Of a stretch of 64,000 nt of DNA, positions 1-11,900 are shown in pieces. The stretch is taken from assembly GCA_030674155.1 (NCBI GenBank), contig CM060342.1, positions 11,895,182 to 11,959,181 on the forward strand. The letters are read 5' to 3'. Origin of the DNA: Stramonita haemastoma (Eukaryota > Mollusca > Gastropoda > Neogastropoda > Muricidae). The first letter of the stretch is position 1, and each line of letters starts with the position of its first letter. The notes below the pieces were generated by a model, which was not told where the DNA came from, made no database searches, and saw nothing but the letters and a program-made list of their open reading frames with translations. Made by a program: the position numbers and the translations under genes.

Positions 1-171
1 GTCATGGTCGTTGCGTAACTCCCCCAGACGATTCACTGCGTCGGGAGAGAAAAGAGGAGTCAGATATCGTACCTCCCAGAAGGGATGTCAGGGCTTCTTC
101 TGTCATTATGTCCTCTGGAAATTATGTGCTAGAAAATTTCCCCTTTTCTATCCCGTTTATTTCAGTAACAA

Positions 172-588
172 AATAATAATAATACATGGAGTTTATATAG
201 CACTGTATCTTGCAAAAACAAATCAAAGCACCTGCATTCGGCCTATACAACCCACAAGCAACAAATAACAATTAACAGTTTTAACAAATTTGAATGTACA
301 CACACCATGTGCATACACACACACACATGCACGCACGCATGCACACACACACAGACACACACAACACACACGCACACACACATACACGCGCGCGCATGCG
401 CACAACACACACGCACACACACACAGATGCGCACACACACACACACACCCACACACACATAAAGGTTACACACTTTGGCAAGGTGATGGGGATTTCAAAT
501 GTTAAAGGCAGGGACAGATAGGAGGTGATAACAGAAGGGGAAAATCTTAGGTTTGAAATAAATGTGTCTTGAGGTTGGATTTAAAAGT
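172..588 (-). mobile_element. LINE 3' end inserted in a tandem repeat
   Basis: In minus sense it matches 57019-57380: the same stretch including TTTTAAATCCAACCTCAAGA, the (GT)n block and GCTTTGATTTGTTTTTGCAA, ending in an (ATT)n tail. It interrupts a short tandem repeat (units with TTCAGGAAATTCTGTGCTAG) present on both sides. Confidence 0.7.
296..462. repeat. (CA)n-rich tract
   Basis: Interrupted CA repeat inside the LINE 3' end; all overlapping open frames are Thr/His or Cys/Val repeats. Confidence 0.9.
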
Positions 589-984
589 ACACATGCATTA
601 TTCCTCCATTCAGGAAATTCTGTGCTAGTATTTTTCTTCTTTTCTATCCAGGTTATTTCAGTACACATGCAGTATTCCCACCTTCAGGAAATTCTGTGCG
701 TTAAAATTTTCCCATTTTTTATTAAAGTATTTCTTTCGGCTCTTCAGAATTTCCAGAAGGTAGGAATGCTGGAAATTCTGATGAGCCAAAAGACCTTGAC
801 CATTCCTACCTTCTGGAAATTCTGAGTGAGAAATGGTTCCCGTTTCTATCAAATTCTTTCTTTCATCTCTTCCAGTATACATAGTATCTTCACCTTTTAG
901 GAAATTCTGTGCTAGAAATTGTCCCCCTTTTCTATCAAATCCTATCTTCAGGCTACTTGAATGTACCTCATATCCCCACTTATG

Positions 985-1228
985 AGGCACACTGAAATAG
1001 CCTAACCCCTGACGTACACTGAAATAGCCTAACCCCTGACGTACACTGAAATAGCCTAACCCCTGACGTAACACTGAAATAGCCTAACCCCTGACGTACA
1101 CTGAAATAGCCTAACCCCTGACGTACACTGAAATAGCCTAACCCCTGACGTACACTGAAATAGCCTAACCCCTGACGTACACTGAAATAGCCTAACCCCT
1201 GACGTACACTGAAATAGCCTAACCCCAG
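985..1228. repeat. 27-bp minisatellite, 9 copies
   Basis: The unit contains ACTGAAATAGCCTAACCCC and starts at 991, 1018, 1045, 1073, 1100, 1127, 1154, 1181 and 1208; one unit is 28 bp. There are no spacers. On the minus strand it reads as the nonapeptide GYFSVRQGL in tandem, a by-product of the 27-base period. It starts about 70 bases past the exon 9 donor of the ACOX3-like gene. Confidence 0.9.
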
Positions 1229-1294
1229 GAAAAAAAATTTGGCAGCATTGACACCACCAAAACATGACCCCAGCAACAGCGAACGCCCTCTGAC

Positions 1295-1415
1295 CTCTGA
1301 AGTAGCCGTGACCCCCGCAGGCTTCGCGACACTCCTGTATGGCGTCGCGGGCGGTCCAGCTGGCCAGAGGTTTGGAGGCACAGGACAGTGCGTGGATCTC
1401 CCGCCCCAACTCCGC
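1295..1415 (-). CDS. ACOX3: ACOX3-like coding exon 9 (residues 416-455), last exon in window
   Basis: 121 nt, phase 0 to 1, acceptor CTACAG, donor GTCAGA. It encodes [20 protein letters not shown] and then [20 protein letters not shown]. The next exon, expected to carry the DDNDPN and YEGDN motifs, is not in positions 1-1294, so the gene continues beyond the left edge. Confidence 0.9.
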
Positions 1416-3446
1416 CTGTAGGGGACAGAAATGACTGACCATGCAGGAACACTTGAGGATCATACCAAAAAAAATATTAAAATATTTTTTTATTTAATTC
1501 ATATTATAATGAATATAATAATATTAAAATATTTATTTTTAAAAAAATATTTTAATATTTTAAAAAAAAAAAAAAAAAAGGAAAACAACGACAACACAAA
1601 ACACCCTCTGATGATGATAATAGTAACTTCATGTGAATGGCAACCCCCCCCCCCCCCCCCCCAAAACCCCAACAAACTCATGGCTACTTCAGAGGTCAGA
1701 GGGCACTGTTGCTGGGGTTATTTATATTTTGGTGATGTCACCACTGCAAAACAACAACAAAAAAAACCCTCTGAAGATAATAGTAACTTCATGTGAATGG
1801 CAAAAACCCCCAACAAACTCATCCCACCTGAGAATCACTGAGAGATTAAACATACACACTGGATGACGGAAGTTTGCGTATAGTGTATGACCCTTTTCAA
1901 GGGCCTCAATACATAGGCACCCATACTCCAACTTCATAGGTAGACACAATGGCATAAATGAAGAAAAATTTTTTTTAAAACCTGATTTCTGTAAAATGAA
2001 GAAGAAACAACAACAAAGGAACAGAAACACAGTTTTCTGAAGAGACCAATCCAATCCAATGATGTTGCTTAGAGTCCCGCCGACCGCACAGGCCATATCG
2101 GGGCTGTCACCTCGTCACATTTTAAAACTCGTATTAAAACTGTGTGACTATAAACAGTTTAAAAACGGGGTATAAAACCAACTTGACTGTCCTTGCTTGT
2201 ATCGACGCCCTGGTCTGAAGAGAAAGGAAAAAAGTTAAAAGTTAAAGTTAAAGTCTGTCCCGAGCCTAAGGCTCATCAGGCCGGTGCTTATCCCGGTTTC
2301 TGTGGCGTTAAGCGACTGAGAGTCATACGACTCCCCCCTGGATAGGACGCCAGTCTATCGCAGGGTTAACCCCCCAACACAAGGTTGGTACCCCTTTTAC
2401 ACCTGGGTGGGGGGGGGGGGGAGAAAATAGCCGTAAAGTGCCTTTTCCAAGGGCACAACGCCATAGCCCGAAAGCTGGGATCGAACCCAGTACCTTTAGA
2501 TTACGAGTCCAACGCCCTAACCACTAGACTACAGCGGGGGCCTTGAAGAGAGAGAAAGAGAGAAAAAACTCACAATTTTTTTGGTGCAGGACTGACTGAC
2601 CTACCTGTCTTTCCCCTTTGTCCCCCACCATCAGTCCCACCCTCAGCGACACAAAGTCCATGAAGAACGACGTGGAGAACACCTCCAGGGCATACGAGGC
2701 TGCCACATAGGGCAACAGCCGCCATTGCTGCACACAGACGAGTCAAAAAGGTGAAGGTTAAAAAAAGGTAACACGCATCCACACACACACACATGCGAAC
2801 AGACACACCCATTGCTGCACACAGATGTGTAAAAAAGGTAAAGGTAAAAGGTTAACACGCATCCATACACACACATGCGAACAGACACACACACCCTACC
2901 TTCCTCTCCCTCACCTACCCACCCACATGTACATCACATAAAACTAAACATGATTATATTAATGATGATAAACTGGTTAATATGACAGAAAAAGAACAGT
3001 TCTTTTCAAGTGGTTGAAAAAAAGGTGTTCCCCATAACTTATGTAGTCGTGGAGTGAAGTGTTAAAGACCTCATCCTCTCTAGGGGCCAGCTTTTTGAAG
3101 GTGGCACCCATCTCCTCTCCCTCTCTGCAAGGTAACAACTCCTAATGCCGCTTTTTAAGTAGACTATTAAAAGTCATTAGCATTATCTAAAAAAATTTGC
3201 AATAAAAAATGTTTATATTATGGGCATAACCCCTTCCTTCCCTTCCAAAATATCCCCTCCCCCCACCCAAAAATTCCAAACAAAACCCCACAACCTCGCC
3301 CCCCCCCCCCAAAACCTCACACCCAACCACCAACCAACCCAAAAAAAACTCAAAAACCCACCAACCAATCCAAAAACAACAAAACAACAAACCCCCTCTA
3401 CACACTCATCCACTACACTCCAAAAACACATCACCATCACCTCCCT

Positions 3447-3477
<31 letters not shown>

Positions 3478-3646
3478 ATACACACACACATCTCCACCTC
3501 CCCCCCCCCCCTCTCTCTCACACACACACATCTCCACCCCCCCCCCCCCCCCCCCCCCCAAACAAAACACAAGCACACACACATGCATGCACACATGCAC
3601 ACGTGTGTGTATGCAGGCAGGCAGGCAGGCATGCACACCGCACACA

Positions 3647-3677
<31 letters not shown>

Positions 3678-4848
3678 CCACACACCCTACCTCCCCCCCC
3701 CCTACACACACATACCCCTACCTCCCCCCACCCACACACACACCTCCACACCCACACCCCCCCCCACACACACACACACACATCCTCCACCCCCCTCTTC
3801 CCTTCCCCCCCCCCCCCCCCCCCCTACCTGTAGCTGATACTCGATGACGGGGATCTCCTCCTCTGCAGGGCCGAACTGGCGCCGCACGGCGGAGTAGCGC
3901 ACAGCGATGGTGACGGCGTTCTTCAGGTTGGTGGTGCACATGCCCGTGATGCCCACCCGGCCCCCTGACAGGGCCCCCAGCGAGGCCCCAAACCGCTTGT
4001 TGGGGTCCTGTCACACCACAGTTAAAGTTAAAGTCTGTCCCGAGCCTAAGGCTCATCAGGCCGGTGCTTATCCCGGTTTCTGTGGCGTTAAGCGACTGAG
4101 AGTCATAGACTCCCCCCCTGGATAGGACGCCAGTCTATCGCAGGGTTAACACCCAATACAAGGCTGGTACCCCTTTCACACCTGGGTGGGGTGAGAAAAT
4201 AGCCGTAAAGTGCCTTTTCCAAGGGCACAACACCATAGCCGAAAGCTGGGATCGAACCTGCAACCTTTAGATTCCGAGTCCAACGCCCTAACCACTAGAC
4301 TACAGCGGCGGCTCACACCACAAAGCACTTCTGTACTGGTCTTTTAAAAAAAAAATTTTTTTTTTTTTTTAGTAGGGCTATTTACTGGTGTGGTTATATT
4401 GATATATACACACGTTTCATACCTGTGACCCAGCCCCCTGACAGGGCCCTCAGCGAGGCCCCAAAGCACTTGTTGGGGTCCTGTCACACCACACAGTTTG
4501 CTTCTGTACTGGTCTTTTTTTTTAACTTTTTTTTTTAGTAGGACTATTTACTGGTGTGGATATATTGATATATACACACATCTCATACCCGTGATGCCCA
4601 CCCAGCCCCCTGACAGGGCCCCCAGCGAGGCCCCAAAGCGCTTGTTGGAGTCCTGTCATACCACACAGTGCACTTCTGTACCGATAGTCTCTTGTTTTTT
4701 GTTTTTTTTAGTAGGTTACTTTTTTTTTTACTAGTAGTAGGCACCCATCAGTCGCGGAAGACTATGGAGTTGCGCTCTAGTCTTTAGAGCGCAAAGCCTG
4801 GGTAAGTAAGTATGGAGGGCATACTTACATACAAACTCATGCATGCAT

Positions 4849-4896
<48 letters not shown>

Positions 4897-4953
4897 TCTC
4901 ATCTCTCTCTTTATTTCACACACACACACATGCATGTACACACGCACACACAT

Positions 4954-5002
<49 letters not shown>

Positions 5003-8000
5003 AACAAAAACCCATACATGCACTAGATCTCAACAAATATTTTTAAAAGGAATATCAATGAGTTTCCACAACAAAACTAACTTCAACTTGATAACAACAT
5101 GTGCATATCTTCTTTTTTTTCCTCCGTAAAATAGCGTAAAGAAAAAAAACAGAAAAGAAATAAAATAGAACAACCAGACAGCAATAACAAATAAAACATA
5201 TAACACAAACCAAACACAATATAAAAAAAACAAAACAAAACAATAGGCACAAGTAAGGGCAGTTTGTTGGAAAGAAAAACTTTGGGTTTGAGCTCACTTT
5301 GAAGGGTGTGATGTATCTGCCATCTGGTGACACATCGCCAAACTTGTCCAGCAAGTTTTCACGAGGGATGCGGTAGTTGTTGAACGCCACAAACCTGTCA
5401 ACACCCCCGACAGTTTCAGAAAATGTTAACACATCTAAAGAAAATCCAGTTTTACACATATGCATGTGTGATGGGGTGGTAAGTAGATTACCTCCCATGC
5501 GATCAGAGCCCTGTTGCAGCGTTGTGTTACTAAAATCCGGACACACCTGCGAATTGTGCGATGCTCTGTTTCCTTGGGTGGTGGTTAAAAACCCTCCATT
5601 GCATACTCTTTGCCTTCATGGTGAAAGGTAGAATTTATGCAGCCTCTTTTTAGAGGTCATATCCTAACTGGCTAGCTGTACCCACCCGAGAAGCTGTGCA
5701 GAGATGGGACATCACAAATGTCCACTCTGTTACACATGTGTGCGCACACACTCGCATGCATGCATGCTCACTACCCCCGACAGAAATTTTTTTTTTTAAT
5801 GTAAAAGAAATCCAGTTTTCCACACATGCATGTGTGCGCACACACTCACATGCATGCATGCCCACTACTCTAAACAGATTGAGAAATTATTCCAAAATCT
5901 AACGAAACTTTACTTACATGTATGCGTGCGCACACACTCACATGCATGCATGCCCATTATCCCGAACAGTTTCAGAAAATATTCCAAAATCTAAAAAAGT
6001 TCAGTTTAACACACATGAATGCAAGTGTGTGCGCACTGACATACACGTATGCCTACTGGCAGACACAACACACGCAAACCTGCCACTTACTAATGTAAAT
6101 GAAATGGTGAATTTTAAAGAATGCTTAAAACAAACATGTGAATGCATCATGTACACTTATATGAGTGTAGCTGCACACAAGTCAAGTGGTCAGTATAAAT
6201 GAGCAGTAGACAAAAAACAAGATCAAGAAATTAACCCATCCTTTATAACAGTGATTCTTTTGGCCCATACATATAATGAACAATCTGACAACAATGGCTC
6301 GAACCCTGTTCAAAGGGAGTTCTCCCCTGGAGTTAACATCAGTACAGACTCCTCTCTCCCTGTGCGTGAGTGTGTGAACATGTGTGTGTGGTGTGTGTGT
6401 GGTGTGTGTGTGTGTGTGTGTGTTGTGTGTGTGTGTGTGAGACAGACAGACAGACAGAGGCAGACAGACAGACAGACTGAGGCAGACAGACAGAAGTTTA
6501 TTGGAATACCCTTGAAGCCCATTCACAAGGGGATAGTGGGAAAGGGGCTGGAGAGTGAGAGAGACACAGAGAGAGAGAGAGAGACAAATTCCCCTGTGGC
6601 AGACCAGCCAAGGGGCAGACAGACCCCTCACCCATTATCCAGGCCGTTCAGCCCCAACTTCTCCCCCATGTCGCCCACCATCACCCCTGGGAAGGCCTTC
6701 AGGGAGGTGGGCTCTCGCACAGGTGTGACGAAGGTGTGCAGGCCGTGACAGGCCCCGTCAGGTGTGTACAGCTGGGCGTACACGATGGCATGGGTGGCTA
6801 TCTTGCCCAGGTTTCCCACCCAGATCTTGGTGGCTTCAAAGTCAGGTGTGTTGAGAACAAACTCCTGTCGAATGAGGTGAAATCTTGTTGAAAGAATTTG
6901 TGATTTTTTTTCTATAAGTAGTGTGTGTACATGTAAGTTTTTAAAAATCTGTTAACATTTTTTTTGGTGAACAGTTGCATGTGTGTGAATGTTTTCGAAT
7001 TCAGATGCTTTGATTTGTTTGATTCACAAGATTCAGTGCTATACAAATTTTATGTTATCATATAATTTATCTCAAAATGAAAAATCAAGCTGGTTCTTGT
7101 AAATCATGAACTGCGGTAATCTATAATTATTATCATATTTACAAAACATTAAAGTTAAAGTCTGTCCCGAGCCTAAGGCTCATCAGGCCGGTGCTTATCC
7201 TGGTTTCTGTGGCATTAAGTGACTGAGAGTCATAGACTCCCCCCTGGATAGGACGCCAGTCTATCGCAAGGTTAACCCCCAACACAAGGTTGGTACCCCT
7301 TTTACACCTGGGTGGGGTGAGAAAATAGCCGTAAAGTGCCTTTTCCAAGGGAACAACGCCATAGCCGAAAGCTGGGATTGAACCCGCAACCTTTAGATTA
7401 CGAGTCCAACGCCCTAACCACTAGACTACAGCGGCGGCTTTACAAAACATGTGCTGACTCAAAATTGAAAGCACAACCACTTCAAAACATAAAATCAGTC
7501 TAAAAAAGAAAAATCAGTCTTGCAATCAATCCAAATCAGTTTTAATCAATCAAAACTGCCTTCTTCCAATTCATCCACCTACAAAAAAAAACAACAACAA
7601 AACCTGGACTGAAAGTGGCAGATCAAAATAATGTCTTTTTTTTTTTTTTTTTTAAACCATTTTTATTTGAGTTTATCATATCATACAGTGTTATACATCA
7701 TAACATTTGTGACAGTATGGTTTAATATCATTCTTTTTGCAGCAACTCATTAAAAAGCAGCGAGAATAAGCAAAGCAAAAAAAGAAAGAAAAATGCACAC
7801 ACACATGTATGCCCCTTCCCCCTCTTGGAACTAACACACTATTTATACTGCAGAGCGTAGAATTGGCAGAGAAAAAAAAAGAGGAAACTAAGCCGGGGTC
7901 CAGGGGCCGCTTAGGCCCCGGTGGGGTGCAGGGGCAAAGCCCGCTGGGGGGTCTAGGGGGGCGAAGTCCCCCGGCCGAAAACGATTTTTAGCATTTTAAA

Positions 8001-8767
8001 GGCAATTTGGAGGCCTCTCCAGGCACCATTTTGAGCATTGTGGAGACGTGTCTGTGTGTCTGTGTGTGTCTGTGTGTGATAGAGAGACAGAGACAGAGAC
8101 AGAGACAGACAGACAGACTCGGACTTTTAGACCTTCCATAAAGAACCACCAGAGTATGTCAAACTTGTTTTAAAAAGATCCCTTCTGGGTAGCCGTAACA
8201 TAAGTTTGTGTGTACAACTATGACGGTTAATGGAAAACATAGAGACAGAGACAGGAGAGAGAGAGAGAGACAGACAGACAGGCAAAAACAGTGAGTGAGA
8301 GAAATGAGGACATAAACATTCAGCAACTAATTGCAGAACTAAAAAAAGGGGATGTATGTATGTAGTGATACCAGGCACAGTACTGGAGGAAAAGCACTTT
8401 TCCCTGAAATGTAGTGGGGGTCCAGGGGCATTGCCCTGGTGGGTCAAGGGCGAGCCTTGTGGGTAGGGGCAATGCCCTGAAGCTGAAGGTTTTTTGACAA
8501 TTCTAGCCTGTTTAAAGGCCTCTCCTTGAACTAATTTCAGTTTTCACACTAAGCAATTTCTGCCCTAAAATAAGCTCTTCAAGTATGACTTTGTCATTTT
8601 TTCAATCTAAAGGAGTTGAAGTTCTACACTCAAGTAATCACATAGCAAAAATTATTACATTTCTAGACAAATGTGCACAAATGCAGATAGAGAAGAAAGA
8701 GAAAGAAAGGGCAGACACACACAGACAGAGAAACAGAGAGAGGGGGGTGTAAGAGAGAGGGATAGGT

Positions 8768-8826
<59 letters not shown>

Positions 8827-8873
8827 TGTGATGGGTGTGTGTGTGGTGTGTGTGTGTGTGTGTTCGAGAGAGA

Positions 8874-8904
<31 letters not shown>

Positions 8905-11900
8905 TACACCGCCAGTCTTTTGCAGAAAGAGATTGTTATGATACTGTAAACATTGCTCTCTGACCCCATACACTGCTGAAGGCAGCCAGTGAACGCCGCC
9001 CCCCCCCCCACCCACCTCTTCCTACCATCCTTCTTCACCCCTCTGCCTTAGGCTTAATGTACAGCTGCAACCGACACCATTCTGTCAACAGATACCTAGT
9101 AGACTGGTGATGTAAAGAAGAGAAGGGAGACACGTGTACTGGGCATGAAAGCGTTGCATCTTATCCCTCGACTGGTTCTGTGCGGGTTTCGTTACCATGC
9201 CTGATAGGCCTATCCTATGCCTGCCTGTTTATGTACACTTGTTCTGTTTCTCATTTTCTGAAGAAGTTGCGTAATGTTTTCTTCCCTGCTTGGATATCCT
9301 GAGTGTTGTCCACAGCAGTATTTTTCTCTGTGTCAGTCTGCAAGAGTTGTATTCCCGCGGATGGAGTAGATCACCTTGCGTTTTGCCTTTTGCAAAATTA
9401 ATGGTCTTCAAGCGCTCTGCGGCCCCAGCTAGCATGAAGAATGTCGCACTGGCAAGCTTCGCAAAACACTTTGCCTGCAGCATCCAGTTTGCGAATGTGC
9501 TCACCAATCGGCACATTTCGATCCCCACCCTTGACTTCACCATCCACCCACTCCCATTTCCATGCATTTTTGCATCCTCTGTTATCATAAGCATGAGTCC
9601 GATTGACGATCGTTCTCCCGCATATGCGAGCCATTTTGAAATTTTGCACATAGGCTAGGCTAGCCCTTAGGCCTAGGCCTAATCGGCTTTAGCTACCGAG
9701 TCTAGTTAGTAAGAACTGAACCCTTTGACGACACTCGCACCATTTGAGAATTTCATCTGGTTTCGGGGTTTTTTTCCCCAGATATTTTTTTTCGAGGAAA
9801 GGGTTTTTTTTCCGCGGAAATCAGCTTAAAAAAATCGGAAATCCGCGGAAACGCGGAAAATTCTATGCTCTGATACTGGGTGTTATATTATATATATATA
9901 TTATCCAAACTACGAAAACAAATCTGTAAAATATCACATTATATCCTGTTTTACTTCACAATCTTTTGTTCATGTGCTCCTGCACAAAACTATATCCACA
10001 TGGTAATCTTGCTATCCCTGTATCAGTCCCAGAGATCAGGAGACAGACCTGAGTTTTCGGATCGTATTTGGCTGTTGTTCTCATTGCCTTGGTGTTGCTG
10101 CCGTGGGAAAGTTCCGTCAATGCAAAACAGCCAAAGTTCTGGAGAAAATTAAAATAAACAAATAAATGAATTAACAAGAAATAGATATATTTATACCTGA
10201 TTTTTTTTGTTTCATGTTATTATTTCTTTTTTTCATTCCTTGGCTAGAGCTCCAAACTTCATCAATCATGAGATTTTGGCCCCCATTTTTTTTTCAAACC
10301 TGATATATAATTTTATATCTATAGCCATATCTTGATAAAGTCCTGGAGCATACCTCTTCACAAAATCAAAAGGAAAACTTAAATGTGTGCTTGAATCGGT
10401 TGATCTTGAATTGAAAAACAAAAGTTTAGATTGAATTGTTTTAAAACAAACAAAAAGACAAAAACAAACTGTAAGAAAATAGGAAAGTATACAACAGAAT
10501 AGAATACTTCGGTTCCGTTTTTATTTTATTGTTAGATTTGAGAATTATGGAAAACGTAATGTTTTTATTTCTATGTCATAGGAATAGTAGAAAAAAGTTT
10601 AATGGGAAATGAATGTGGTTTTATTTCTTGACATTATGGGAATTGTGGGAAAATTATGTTTTTATTTCTTTATGTTATGATAATACGAAAGATCTAGTGG
10701 ACTCTTCATGCCATCATTGAAAAATGAACAATGCAAGAAAGGCTAAGCACCATTTTTCTTTCTTTCTTCTTCTTCTTCTTCTTCTTTCTTCTTCTCTCGT
10801 TCGCTTTACAAGATCAGATGTGTGCGTATGAAAAATAATGGCATATCCTTTCCAGCTCCTCTCGTGGGCCGTACAGCTTGGTTTGCAGGGTTCTTGGAGC
10901 CCGCACTGCACCTGCTTGGAGGGTCTTCACATGGTGAGCACTATTACTTTCATTCATATTTGACAGTGTTTTCATGTGCTTTTTTTTGCATGGTATGGTG
11001 ATTTGTTACAGGGCGCCTATGGCCCGATACTGCTGACTTCAGCCTCCAGGCTTCTGTCAGGGTTACCCCACCCTTACCTCCTGTTACCCTGGGAGCCCAG
11101 GGGGCAGAGCTTTTACCCCCAATCACTATATTATATAATTATGTGGTGCAAAATTAGTTTTGTACGTGTGCTTTCATGAGCCCTATGTTAGCATGCATAT
11201 TCCCTATCTACTTCTCAGGAAGTGCAACCATCAAACTGATCAAGAGTAAATTTTATAAACACTTTCTGATTCCATAAGAAATTTAACTCCCCCCCCCCCC
11301 CCCCCCAAAAAAAAACCACAAAAAAACACTTTCACACTGACCTTGAAGTTCTGACTGTCCTGTACGAAGTGTCGATGGCGAGAAGAGCCAGTGTTCTGAA
11401 CTGTGCCCCCAAACATCTGAAACAGGCAGTATATTCATGACGTATCAATACACACAAGCACGCATGCACGTGCGCACGCGCGCACGCACACACACACATT
11501 CACTCACACAGACATAAACAAAATGCATGCACATCCATACACACACACTCCTACAAGCAGTAGTATCTATAGTGCGCAAATGTATGTTATACACACACAC
11601 ACACACACACACACAAGTATGTGTGTACACACATGCATGCCTGGGTGTTTTTTCTCCTTTTCCTTCATTCTCTTGACCAACCAGCCAACGCTTTACATAA
11701 ATTATTGTAAATTTATGATGGGCATACTGCACAGGCATCTTGGTGTCTATATATATATATATATATATCTTTATTATAAATTATGTAGTGCAAAATGTGT
11801 TGTACTTGTGCTCTCATGAACCCTATGTTTATTGTTACTAATGTTAGCATTTATACATATTCCCCCTGTGCCTCTCCCTCTCTTTCTCTCTCCATCAAAT

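Noticed and set aside
985..1228. Regularly repeated 27-bp units as a CRISPR array or repeat protein
   Set aside because: Units are directly tandem with no spacers, the context is a eukaryotic intron, and the GYFSVRQGL repeat simply follows from the 27-base period.
1239..1421. Plus-strand open frame over ACOX3-like exon 9
   Set aside because: Antisense shadow of the exon; the minus-strand reading matches the oxidase family with correct splice sites.
3220..3837. 205-residue Pro/Thr/His-rich open frame
   Set aside because: Made of C runs and CA/CT repeats overlapping the intron next to ACOX3-like exon 7.
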